Assembly: GCA_942493075.1 (NCBI GenBank)
Contig: OW818681.1
Coordinates: 3,100,001-3,164,000, forward strand
Source: JBBQYD01 sp942493075
GTDB taxonomy: Bacteria > Verrucomicrobiota > Verrucomicrobiia > Limisphaerales > UBA8199
Length of the DNA stretch: 64,000 bases
Reading direction: 5' to 3'
A program made the translations under genes and the position numbers. The notes below the pieces were generated by a model, which saw only the letters and a list, made by a program, of their open reading frames with translations, was not told the DNA's origin and did no database searches. This document shows, piece after piece, positions 8,845-17,525 of this stretch (its first letter is position 1; each line of letters starts with the position of its first letter).

Positions 8845-9417
8845 ATGAAACTGAAAACACTCATTGCTTGTGCCTCGGCACTCGTGCTCACGGCTTCGGC
8901 GGCCCATGCGGTTCATGTATGGGAAGATCCGGCGGGCTGGAGCACCGGTCATTTCCGTTTTGACCAGGATGCAAAACCGCTGTTCTCCGCTCAGGAAGTT
9001 AGCCTGGATCTGTTCGGTTCTTACATAGCCGGCCAGGATGACATTGAAGATGTATTCGATACTGACATTTCGGATGGTCTTTGGGGCGGCGGCGTGGGGG
9101 TGACCTATTTCATGACCCGGGAGTTCGGGTTGGGCGTGGATGCCAACGCGTTTGAAGGCGGCGGAAAGTTTATCGACCAGGCGATGGCCAGCGCAATTCT
9201 GCGACTCCCTATTGAGAGCATCGGAGTGGCACCGTATCTCATGGGCGGAATCGGCGGTGGCAGTGAACCGGATTGGGAATGGCTCGCACACGCAGGTGTA
9301 GGTGTGGAGTTGCGGCTTAACCCGGGCACTGCGATTTTTGGAGATGCCCGATATATCTGGGCGGATGAAACCAACGATCGACTGCAGTTCCGTGCGGGCT
9401 TTAGGTTGGTTTTGTAA
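8845..9417 (+). CDS. Outer-membrane beta-barrel protein
   Basis: A 190-residue protein with a signal peptide (MKLKTLIACASALVLTASA, cleavage after AHA). It then has alternating amphipathic strands rich in Gly and aromatics (GLWGGGVGVTYF, FGLGVDANAF, GVAPYLMGGIGGG, AGVGVELRLN, AIFGDARYIW) and ends in FRLVL, with a C-terminal hydrophobic residue for BAM recognition. This fits a small eight-stranded OmpA/OmpX-type barrel. TTG at 8821 is in frame, but ATG at 8845 starts exactly at the signal peptide. A strong bidirectional terminator follows. Confidence 0.82.
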   Translation: MKLKTLIACASALVLTASAAHAVHVWEDPAGWSTGHFRFDQDAKPLFSAQEVSLDLFGSYIAGQDDIEDVFDTDISDGLWGGGVGVTYFMTREFGLGVDANAFEGGGKFIDQAMASAILRLPIESIGVAPYLMGGIGGGSEPDWEWLAHAGVGVELRLNPGTAIFGDARYIWADETNDRLQFRAGFRLVL

Positions 9418-9441
9418 TCTTGCATAACCGTTCAGTTCCTC

Positions 9442-9486
9442 AAAAAAAAGCGAGCGCCGGTAAACCGTTCCGGCGCTCGCTTGTTT
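9442..9486. terminator. Bidirectional Rho-independent terminator
   Basis: A tract of eight A (9442-9449), an 11-bp GC-rich stem (9450-9460 with 9470-9480), a nine-base loop and TTGTTT. The A-tract serves as the U-tract for the opposing strand, so this element serves both the barrel gene and the giant reverse-strand gene. Confidence 0.88.
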
Positions 9487-9503
9487 ATAGGTTGTGTGAT
9501 GAT

Positions 9504-12500
9504 TTAATCGATCTGCGCAATCATGTAAAAGCGGCTGGAGGACTGACCCGCGCCATCATCCGTCCAGGTGCTCAGCGCGCTCTGTGCGGTGATAGCAGTG
9601 TCCACGCTCTTCCATTCGGGCGCGCTCAGACTATCCTTGTAGGCGACTCGGTACTTGCGGTTGGCTACGCTCGCCCAACTGAGCGTTGCACGTCCACCCT
9701 TCATGGCCAGGGATTTCACCGGAACGGTATTCCCTTCCAACACAAGAGTAGCTGACGCCGGAGTTCCAACCAGGTAGTCAGAACCGGAACTCAGCGCCAG
9801 GACGATCGACTCCGCACCAGTCGGCGATGACGAGTTCTTAGGAGTGATCGGAATGGTGGCAACCGTTTGCCCTGGGGGGATGACCACAGGGCCTATGACG
9901 TTTCCGCACTCATAGTCCGTCCCGGCCTGTGCCGAACCACTCAGTGTGTAGATCACCGAAAGAGCGGAGTTGGTATCGCCTGTTCTGATGAGCTTGAACT
10001 CAGCAGCCTTAGGCTCCAGACGTGACAGAGTTGGGGACGGCGCGGAGATGGTCACAGTGGAAGCAAGCGTGCCGGTGTCTGTGCTCAATCGGCCTGCGGC
10101 ATCCCAGGTAACCCTTCCGTCGAACGCGGTGAAGGCCATTCCTCGGATCGTCTTGCCTTCCAGGTTCACCTGGCTTGCGGGGACCTTAAGCTGAATCCAG
10201 GTGCCTGTTGCAGGCAAAGCGCCCATGGATCTGCGGCCGGGGGTGCCACTCAGCCCGTAGCCGAGAAGGTCCGCGCCCCAATAGGCCCGGTGATCCCACG
10301 AACCATCGTTCCATTGCAGCATGATTTCCTTGGGCGGATTGGCCGGGTCGAGATAGACCCAGGCATAGAGCACGTCTCCTGTGCTGATTGAGAGCGTCGC
10401 TGTGGCACCATCGAAGTAGTGTTGATGGGAACCGCTGGACACCGCGGATTGATGGGAGGCCGTTCCCTTCTGAGGAGTCGGGCTGCTGGTCACCCAATTC
10501 CAGGAATCGCCACCATCTGCCCCGGAGGTCGCCCCGGTGGGTATGGTATCGTCCACCCAAACGATATCCGCCGCGTTGGCGTTGAACGTGGCGCGTGCAA
10601 AAGCACGCCGACCATCGGGCCATTGAGCTTCGGCTTCCACCCATTGCTGGCCGTTATTCTTCGGTGAGTAGGTGAAGGAATGGCCATAGGCCGGCTCCTC
10701 ATCGCGCGCTTCCCAGGTGATTCGCGCTTCGCTGGTGTCCAAGCCGGGAACTTGCATGGCAATGGTCACGCGTTGACCAACCTCCACCGTCTTTGTGGGC
10801 ACCTGCAACGAGGCTGCGGGGGCCTTCCATGTCTGGCTCTTGAGTGCAGTGCGTCCGGCCAGGAAGCCCAGGGCAGCCAAACTGCGGGCCTGGTTGATGA
10901 CGACGAACTCCGCATTCACGTTCCAGCTATCACCCCATCGGTCGTAAAAAGGATAAGGAGCTGTGGTGGATGAGTCGCTCGGGAAACCGAGAGCGTGCAA
11001 CATGCTCCCATAATTCCAGAGATAACCGAAGGTTCCCGTGATATTGCCGAGCGGTTGCCCCGAGGGAGGCAACACTCGTGTGTCGTTCAGCGCCCACTGA
11101 TTGACCACATCGCGCTGGCGTTTCCATCCCAGGCCGGTGATGAATGTCACGTTAACCGGGTTACAGCCACCTTCGAAATTCATGTTTGAGATGATGGCGT
11201 CGATGTAACTCGCCTGTGGGTTGATCTGATAAGCCACTGCCAGATCAAATGCCTGGTCTGTGGAAAAATACCAACCTGCGGAGAGCACTCGCTTGGTGGC
11301 ATCCGGGAAGCTGCTCCCATAGGCGTTAATCGCAGCCCAGTTCACAACGTCGTCTCCGGCTTTCTTGATTTCCGTTTCGCATTTCGCGAGATAGGCAGCA
11401 TCAAGCTGGCTGGCGGCGACTCGCCCGGATCGTGCCGCAAACGCATAGCTTCGGATGGCGTGGCCATAGCATTGGGACATGTGCCACCAGCCCCAGCGTG
11501 TGGTTGCAGGATCAGCGGGATTGAACCAGCCCTTCAGCGTCTGGTGAATGGAAGCGTCTCCTGTCGCAAGAAACATCTCTGCGGCTGCCCACGCTAGTTC
11601 GTCGCTATCGGCGAAGTCATCGCCGTAATGAGTCAATTTTTGATAGGCACCTGTCTTGCCATACTTGTTGATCGCATTGATCAGGAACTGCCATCCCAAC
11701 TGGGCCTTTTGCAGATACTGGGCCGCTTCAGCGGGGTAGGCTCTTTTGAACGCCGGTGAACTGGCGCACTGTGCAAGCGCCGCGACCGAGGCTGCGGTGG
11801 CCGACATGGTCTTTGGCCAAACCACCTGTGCGTCACCTTTGTCAGGAGTCGCATCGATCTCGTATTTGCGTTCCCGGGGATAGACCAGGAAGTAGAAACC
11901 GCCATCCGCATCCTGCATTCGTGCGAGGTAATCGGACTCCCATTTGGCTTCCTGGAGCATATCGCTGATGCCATCGCCACTTTCGGCGATACCCAGATTG
12001 TCCAGTCCGGCGACTCCAGGAAGGGAATCGACAGCGAACATCAGATAGTGAATCAGGCTGGCGCTGTTTGCAGTGTATTTACTGTAATCCCCAGCATCAT
12101 GATGGCCTCCGGCCACGTTTACCGTTCCCTGGTTTACGTATGGGAACAGTTGGGCTGAGGGGCTCGTTAGCGCGGGTGCGATTTGCGGCGGATTGTTATT
12201 GTTGATGATTTTGGCGTTTTCAGCGATAGCCGTCCACGTGAACGCGAATTGATCGGCTGTGGCCGGAACGGATGCGTGTGCAACGTGGCACTTATCATGG
12301 CTGAACCGCGTGTGAGGGAGGCCTATGCCGGTCCCGCACCGCTGATGGTATAGTCCGAGCGCATAGGTGCGAGCAAAGGCCATCGCGATCCCTTCGTTGA
12401 TCAGGAACGGAAGTGAACCGCCCAATCCCGGCACGACCAACCGGTATTCTCCCGGCGTGTTAAATGAGGTGAAGTTCGCTTCGTAAACCTTTTGGTAAGG

Positions 12501-15500
12501 CGTGGGGGAATAGGTGTAACCGCTATCCAGACGCGAGGTCAGAGTGCCTTGGAACACCTGTGCCCCTGTTGCTGCATCCACCAGCTTGAATCCGGCGCCG
12601 GACGGGATATTCATCTCTCCCATGCTGCCCGAGTAATAACCGACCATGGCCTTTTTCACGTGGTTGGGCATGTAGCCCTCCTGATTCACGTGAATGGCCG
12701 GGCTGTAGCGAAGTGGATCGGTTTTCGCCGTGAACTTCATGGTCGAGTTCCACAGAGTGCCGCTTGGGTTCTTCACTTCGATCACCTGGTTATCCGAGAC
12801 AGGTGAGGAGAGCTGCAGATACATTGAGTTCTCGATTCGCAGATCGTAACCTGCGAGCGAAGCGTAGAGAGGGCGGCGCTTGAAACCAACGGACGCCACG
12901 CCCACGGATTTGCCGTCGGCAGTCACAGCGAACGCGCCGCTTGCCGGTGTCTGGAACTGGCCATTGGCATCAACCAGGTCCCACGCCGTTACGCGTGCCG
13001 GATCAGGTTGTTTGGTATTGATGAGTTTCAACTCGAGCAGATTGGGTGAGAGCACATGGAGTGTGTGATCTCCAACCTTTGGCAATTCTGGCGTGATATA
13101 ATCAATCGCGCTCACATCAAGGACGTTGGTGCTCGGAACCGTGTTAGTCACGGTCGGGGTTGTATTGGTCACAACCGGGGGATTGTTTGTTACTACAGGC
13201 GGCGGGGTATTGGTGACCACCGGCGGATTGTTGGTTGTCACCGGAGGCGTGTTTGTGAGCTGTCCGGTCGTTTTGCCTGCATAATCCCAGGTTACTCGGC
13301 CATCGTATTGGCTAAAGGCCATCCCATTCAAAGTCTTACCTTCCAGGCCGACCTGGCTGGCGGGCACCTGAAGCAACACCCATTTGCCCGTGGCTGGAAG
13401 AGGCCCCACGTAGCGCCTGGTCGATGAACCGTCGGCTCCATACTGAATCCGGTTTGCTCCCCAGTACGCCCGGTGCTCCCATGTGCCGTCATTCCACTGC
13501 AGCATGATCTGAGATGGAGGATTCGAGGGATCAAGATAGGCGTATGCAAATAGGCTCTCGCCAGATCCGACCGTTAGCTTCTGGCTGGCATCGTAGAAAT
13601 AATGCTGGTGCAATCCGGAGCTCACGCTCGATTGATGTGAGCGCGTGCCAGCGAGCGGGGCAGGGGAGGCTTGAACCCAGTTCCAGGAATCCCCGCCGTC
13701 CGCACCCGACTTGGCGCCCGAGGGGAGATTGTCATCCACCCATACTGCCACGGAGTTCGTGGGAGCTGGGGTAGGGGTGTTGGTGCTTCCGCCCCCAGAA
13801 GGCGCAGACATTGTTGCTTTCCCGGCACAGTCCCAGGAAGCCTGTCCGCCGTAGAGGCTAAGGGCCATGCCCTTGACCGTACGGCCTTCCAAATTGACCT
13901 GGCTGGCAGGAACTTCAAGACGCACCCACTTGCCACTTGCAGGCAAGGAGCCCATGTAGCGACGGCCTGCGGTATCGGTTGTGCCGTAGCCAATGCGATT
14001 CTCGCCCCAATAAGCCCTGTGATCCCATGATCCATCATTCCATTGAAGCATCACCTGACTCGGAAGGTTTGCGGGATCCAGGTAAACATAAGCAAAGAGA
14101 GTTTCGCCTGCCCCCACGTTCAATCCAGCCGTCGCGCCACTGAAAAAGATCTGGTGCAGCCCGCCTGCTGCGGAGGACTTCACTGCTTTGTTGCCGGACA
14201 GTGGTGCTGGAGCAGCGTCGATCCAATTCCATGTGTCGCCACCTTCAGTGCCTGAGATCGCCCCAGCGGGGAGGGTATCTTCCATCCAGACCACACTATT
14301 TGTGAGGACAGGTGGTGTGTTGGTAACGGGGTTCTGAACAGGCGGGTTGGTTACTGTGCCGGAGCTTTTCCCGGCGAGATCCCAGATGACTCGGCCATCA
14401 TAGGTCGAAAACGCCATTCCGTTCAGCGTCCGGCCTTCCAATCCGACCTGGCTGGCTGGCACTTCCAGGCGCACCCACTGACCCGTGGCCGGCAGCGGCC
14501 CCATGTACCGGCGTCCGGCAGTGCCATAAATCCCATAGGAGATGTAGTTCTCACCCCAATAGGCCCGGTGGTCCCATGTGCCATCGTTCCATTGCAGCAT
14601 GATCTGCCGGGGTGGATTTGCCGGATCAAGGTAAACGTAGGCGAACAGTTTGTCGCCGGTGCCTACCGGGAGGGTTGCTGATGCACCGGAAAAGTAATGT
14701 TGGTGCAGCCCCGATGCGATGGTCGAGGGATGAGCTTTGCTGCCGGCCACAGGAGTCGGATTGGAACTCGTCCAAACCCAACCGTCGCCGCCATCGGCGC
14801 CCGCCTGAGCGCCAGCAGGCAGAGCATCATCTATCCAGGCGACCTGCGTCCCTACATTAGTGGACGGATTGTTGTTGGAAGGCGAGTTCGTTGCGCCCGA
14901 GCCGGTGTTGTTCGTGTTGGTATTGACAGGCGGGTTCGTTACAGAACCGGTGCCTGTGCCGGTTGTAAAGGCACCCTGGCTCAGGTTGTAATAGCTGCCG
15001 CTTGCGGAGGTCTCCAGTTTCAAAGCGCGAACCATGTAAGCCTGCGTGCCGGATGCAGACGTATCCAGCCAGGATGTTCCGACAACAGGCGTGGAGGTCA
15101 GCCGAGTGAATGGGCCATTGGCTGTTGGGGCACGATAAATGTAATAACCAAGCACTGTGTCCTTGGACGCTGCCCAGGTAACCTGAACTCCGCCGCTTGC
15201 CGTTGAAGCCGCCGCGCTGCTTGCGGGTCCGACCGGGTGCATGCGCAGCGCCGGGTCGCCCATCAGGGCCACGTGCGTGTGGCCGGCCACGCTATTGATT
15301 TGGTTCCGATAGAGCCCATTAGCCCCGTTATTCTGCGTCAGGCGCGAACCGAATCCGATCGGTTCTCCCAGAGCCATGTGGTGCAAGTACCAATGGGGAC
15401 GTCCAGCCCAGGCACTGACAAGGCCGTAGGTCGGAAGGGCCAGGACTGATCGCATGATGTTGTCTTCCGAATCCCAGTCGCCCAACCAGCTTCCAAAGAA

Positions 15501-16718
15501 AAGGGTGAAGGCTGCCTTGATGTTGTTCTGATACAGCTCGGTCGTCGTGACGTCGTTGTAAGGTCCAGCGGTCCCGAGTCCGCCCATGCTGGTGTAGGTG
15601 CCGGCGCCGCAGCCGTAAGCCCACAGGTAGCTGTTCGCCGCGAGTTGTGAAATCCAGGTGCCTTTGTCGGGAGTGAAGCTAATGTTGTTCGCTCCGAAGA
15701 ATGGTGCGAAGTTGCGCCAACCGCTGGCAGCGAACGCTTCTCCATCACGGGTCCCGAAGAAGTCGCCCACGAGCGCGCGGCGAGGCAAATCCAATTCCTT
15801 GTGGCGGAACTTGTGATCCTTTGCGAGATAGTTGCGGAGCAGTTCAAGCTCGCTCGGGAATGTGGCTGGCCCGCCCCAGGAGGTGCGGCCCGGCATATTC
15901 GCCAGATCCACCCGGCCAACCATCAATTCGAGCGCGCTGGGCAGCACAGCCTGATCGAACTTGCCATCGCCCGGCACGTTGCGTGTTCGGGCATCGCTTC
16001 CACCACTATTGTTGACCGAGTTGTCGGTCCAGGTCCCATCCATATCCCCGTAGAACGCATCGCAGGGCCAGGCACCATAATGCTCAGGAGCGTGCCCGTC
16101 CGGCACCATGTTGCCAGAGTAGGGGACCGGCACACGGCCAAACAGGAAAACGCTCTTAACGTTTTGCGGGTCCGCGTTGTACTGGGCCTTGATCAGCTCC
16201 TTCACAGTCGTTACAGAATCATTCCGGTTCACATCCAGACGAATCACCGTCCAGCCGTCACCGGTTAGATCCTGATGCAGGCGTCCTAGTTCGCTAGCCA
16301 ACTGACCAGCGTAGGTCTTGTCCACTACCAGCAATAGTTTGCCTCGGTTCTCACTGGGAGCCACCTTGATGCCCCCATAGAGATAACCATACCCCGAATA
16401 AAGCGAGGTGCTTTTGACCACTTGATACTCATAAGCGGTGCCTACACTAACGCTGCTATCGGTGTAAGTTGTGGTTGTGCCCGGCAAGGTTGTTCCGGTG
16501 CCCCAGGAAGTCGCACCCGGGGCTTTGCGATAAATGGTATAGCTGTTAGGCATCATGTAGCTGTCTTGCGGCCACGCCAGCGTGACCCGTGCAGGTGATT
16601 CCTGCACAGTCGCACTCACTTGAACCGAGAACTCCCATGTGCTCTCCACGGCGCCGACCTTGAAGGTCAGACCCAGTAGAAACAGCAAAGTCGAAACGAC
16701 ACTAATTGCTTTTCGCAT
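9504..16718 (-). CDS. Giant secreted multidomain protein: C25-like domain, repeated 150-aa modules, GH9 cellulase-type domain, Calx-beta
   Basis: A 2404-residue exported protein. Order: signal peptide (MRKAISVVSTLLFLLGLTF); fibronectin-III-like region; a caspase-fold domain resembling peptidase C25 (gingipain) over about residues 115-500, ending in ALMGDPALRMH; a second FN3; three copies of a ~150-residue module; an Ig-like cellulase N-domain (HVNQEGYMPN); a GH9 catalytic domain with GGHHDAGDYSKY (nucleophile/base aspartates) and a C-terminal NAEFVVINQ acid region; a fourth module; a Calx-beta domain; and a C-terminal beta segment. The C25 positions normally His and Cys read YGCGAG and FFGSWLGDWD, so peptidase activity is doubtful. 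It probably binds and hydrolyses beta-glucans at or outside the cell surface. The start is placed at the signal peptide; an upstream in-frame ATG (16820) is disfavoured. Confidence 0.85.
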   Translation of the reverse strand: MRKAISVVSTLLFLLGLTFKVGAVESTWEFSVQVSATVQESPARVTLAWPQDSYMMPNSYTIYRKAPGATSWGTGTTLPGTTTTYTDSSVSVGTAYEYQVVKSTSLYSGYGYLYGGIKVAPSENRGKLLLVVDKTYAGQLASELGRLHQDLTGDGWTVIRLDVNRNDSVTTVKELIKAQYNADPQNVKSVFLFGRVPVPYSGNMVPDGHAPEHYGAWPCDAFYGDMDGTWTDNSVNNSGGSDARTRNVPGDGKFDQAVLPSALELMVGRVDLANMPGRTSWGGPATFPSELELLRNYLAKDHKFRHKELDLPRRALVGDFFGTRDGEAFAASGWRNFAPFFGANNISFTPDKGTWISQLAANSYLWAYGCGAGTYTSMGGLGTAGPYNDVTTTELYQNNIKAAFTLFFGSWLGDWDSEDNIMRSVLALPTYGLVSAWAGRPHWYLHHMALGEPIGFGSRLTQNNGANGLYRNQINSVAGHTHVALMGDPALRMHPVGPASSAAASTASGGVQVTWAASKDTVLGYYIYRAPTANGPFTRLTSTPVVGTSWLDTSASGTQAYMVRALKLETSASGSYYNLSQGAFTTGTGTGSVTNPPVNTNTNNTGSGATNSPSNNNPSTNVGTQVAWIDDALPAGAQAGADGGDGWVWTSSNPTPVAGSKAHPSTIASGLHQHYFSGASATLPVGTGDKLFAYVYLDPANPPRQIMLQWNDGTWDHRAYWGENYISYGIYGTAGRRYMGPLPATGQWVRLEVPASQVGLEGRTLNGMAFSTYDGRVIWDLAGKSSGTVTNPPVQNPVTNTPPVLTNSVVWMEDTLPAGAISGTEGGDTWNWIDAAPAPLSGNKAVKSSAAGGLHQIFFSGATAGLNVGAGETLFAYVYLDPANLPSQVMLQWNDGSWDHRAYWGENRIGYGTTDTAGRRYMGSLPASGKWVRLEVPASQVNLEGRTVKGMALSLYGGQASWDCAGKATMSAPSGGGSTNTPTPAPTNSVAVWVDDNLPSGAKSGADGGDSWNWVQASPAPLAGTRSHQSSVSSGLHQHYFYDASQKLTVGSGESLFAYAYLDPSNPPSQIMLQWNDGTWEHRAYWGANRIQYGADGSSTRRYVGPLPATGKWVLLQVPASQVGLEGKTLNGMAFSQYDGRVTWDYAGKTTGQLTNTPPVTTNNPPVVTNTPPPVVTNNPPVVTNTTPTVTNTVPSTNVLDVSAIDYITPELPKVGDHTLHVLSPNLLELKLINTKQPDPARVTAWDLVDANGQFQTPASGAFAVTADGKSVGVASVGFKRRPLYASLAGYDLRIENSMYLQLSSPVSDNQVIEVKNPSGTLWNSTMKFTAKTDPLRYSPAIHVNQEGYMPNHVKKAMVGYYSGSMGEMNIPSGAGFKLVDAATGAQVFQGTLTSRLDSGYTYSPTPYQKVYEANFTSFNTPGEYRLVVPGLGGSLPFLINEGIAMAFARTYALGLYHQRCGTGIGLPHTRFSHDKCHVAHASVPATADQFAFTWTAIAENAKIINNNNPPQIAPALTSPSAQLFPYVNQGTVNVAGGHHDAGDYSKYTANSASLIHYLMFAVDSLPGVAGLDNLGIAESGDGISDMLQEAKWESDYLARMQDADGGFYFLVYPRERKYEIDATPDKGDAQVVWPKTMSATAASVAALAQCASSPAFKRAYPAEAAQYLQKAQLGWQFLINAINKYGKTGAYQKLTHYGDDFADSDELAWAAAEMFLATGDASIHQTLKGWFNPADPATTRWGWWHMSQCYGHAIRSYAFAARSGRVAASQLDAAYLAKCETEIKKAGDDVVNWAAINAYGSSFPDATKRVLSAGWYFSTDQAFDLAVAYQINPQASYIDAIISNMNFEGGCNPVNVTFITGLGWKRQRDVVNQWALNDTRVLPPSGQPLGNITGTFGYLWNYGSMLHALGFPSDSSTTAPYPFYDRWGDSWNVNAEFVVINQARSLAALGFLAGRTALKSQTWKAPAASLQVPTKTVEVGQRVTIAMQVPGLDTSEARITWEARDEEPAYGHSFTYSPKNNGQQWVEAEAQWPDGRRAFARATFNANAADIVWVDDTIPTGATSGADGGDSWNWVTSSPTPQKGTASHQSAVSSGSHQHYFDGATATLSISTGDVLYAWVYLDPANPPKEIMLQWNDGSWDHRAYWGADLLGYGLSGTPGRRSMGALPATGTWIQLKVPASQVNLEGKTIRGMAFTAFDGRVTWDAAGRLSTDTGTLASTVTISAPSPTLSRLEPKAAEFKLIRTGDTNSALSVIYTLSGSAQAGTDYECGNVIGPVVIPPGQTVATIPITPKNSSSPTGAESIVLALSSGSDYLVGTPASATLVLEGNTVPVKSLAMKGGRATLSWASVANRKYRVAYKDSLSAPEWKSVDTAITAQSALSTWTDDGAGQSSSRFYMIAQID
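10085..10560 (-). repeat. Fourth copy of the ~150-residue module, C-terminal to GH9
   Basis: This stretch encodes VWVDDTIPTGATSGADGG, then SHQHYFDGA, YAWVYLDPANPP, IMLQWNDGSWDHRAYWG, RRSMGALPATG, VPASQVNLEG and WDAAGR. It matches the three modules at 13260-14845 but is separated from them by the GH9 domain. Confidence 0.85.
13260..14845 (-). repeat. Three consecutive copies of a ~150-residue coding module
   Basis: Within the giant gene, three copies of ~480-500 bases each lie at about 14360-14845, 13805-14300 and 13260-13755. Each encodes the same pattern: DD.LP.GA, ADGGDSWNW or similar, LHQHYF, LFAYVYLDPANPP, IMLQWNDG.W.HRAYWG, RRYMGPLPATG.W, VPASQVGLEG and a final WD.AGK. Copies are separated by Pro/Thr/Asn-rich linkers. 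They are diverged protein modules, not exact DNA repeats. Confidence 0.85.
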
Positions 16719-17051
16719 ACTGCTGTCACTTTGGAGAAAAGCCCTTCTCGGCAGAATCGGCGGGATTCGCTTAAACCTGTCGGACACCCCAGAACAGTTT
16801 TGTCGGGGTTCGTCTGACATCTGGGGTTAAGCGTTGCATTCGAAGTCGCCCGAGCAGCTTGCGAATGTGCGGAAAAGGGAGGTTATTCAGGCTTTTTCGC
16901 CTGAATTCGCACTTTGCGATGAATACGCCGAGCAGGCCTGGCGTCTAAACTATGCTGCTGTGCTGTGCTTCTCTGGGTTGTTCTCACGATAAGAATCAAG
17001 GGTCTGACCCCGTTGAGACCGGGTGCTCCAGACCTGAGTGTAGACTCACGT
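16719..17051. other. Divergent intergenic region with two inverted repeats
   Basis: 333 bases between the start of the giant reverse-strand gene and the forward lipoprotein gene. It contains a perfect 8-bp hairpin with a six-base T-rich loop at 16885-16906 (ATTCAGGC/GCCTGAAT) and an 11-base palindrome GGGTCTGACCC at 17000-17010. No convincing -35/-10 pair was identified. No gene is seen here beyond possible in-frame extensions of the flanking ones. Confidence 0.5.
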
Positions 17052-17405
17052 ATGAAGAAATTCTTTGTCTTATTAGCATCGGCGACCCTGCTGGCAGCCT
17101 GTAGCGAAAACTCCGGCACTGGCGGCGGCGAAAGCGGAACCGGTAGCGATACCAGCTCCAGTTCACAAAGCGCTTATGACAGCAGCTCCGGCTCTACTGG
17201 GTTGTCCAGTACGAACTCGGCCATTGGCTCCGGCCTGGACAGCTCACTTGGCACCAGCACCAACTCTCAGGGCGCCAGCGATACACTCACCGGGAGCAGC
17301 ACGGGAACGAATGGCATACAGTCGGATACCACCGGCGTTACCCCTGGAATTGATACAAACTCGGCGACGGGCAGCAGCAGCTCCGATGGCACTCAGCAGC
17401 CCTAA
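17052..17405 (+). CDS. Low-complexity Ser/Thr/Gly-rich lipoprotein
   Basis: A 117-residue protein starting with a lipoprotein signal (MKKFFVLLASATLLAAC, lipobox LAAC). After Cys it is almost entirely Ser, Thr, Gly, Asn and Asp with no hydrophobic core, so it is predicted to be disordered and surface-anchored. No family is recognised. An in-frame start at 16965 would add residues before the signal and is rejected. A rho-independent terminator follows at 17443-17475. Biased composition makes homology inference unsafe; it could act as a tether or spacer. Confidence 0.7.
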   Translation: MKKFFVLLASATLLAACSENSGTGGGESGTGSDTSSSSQSAYDSSSGSTGLSSTNSAIGSGLDSSLGTSTNSQGASDTLTGSSTGTNGIQSDTTGVTPGIDTNSATGSSSSDGTQQP

Positions 17406-17442
17406 TCCGAGCATTTGACTCAACCCGAAGCTTCGGGCGGCC

Positions 17443-17475
17443 GGGTGAGGCGGCAGGCGTCTCACCCATTTTTTT
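17443..17475 (+). terminator. Rho-independent terminator after lipoprotein gene
   Basis: A 7-bp stem GGGTGAG/CTCACCC (17443-17449 with 17461-17467) followed by A and seven T (17469-17475). A 14-base palindrome (17423-17436) just upstream may add structure. Confidence 0.75.
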
Positions 17476-17525
17476 ACCCCTGGCCCGGCAGAGGCGCACT
17501 CGTCACAAACCAAAGGAGATTGCCT

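Noticed and set aside
13260..14845. CRISPR-like or tandem DNA repeat
   Set aside because: Units are ~480 bases, diverged at DNA level and in frame within one protein; they are domain duplications.
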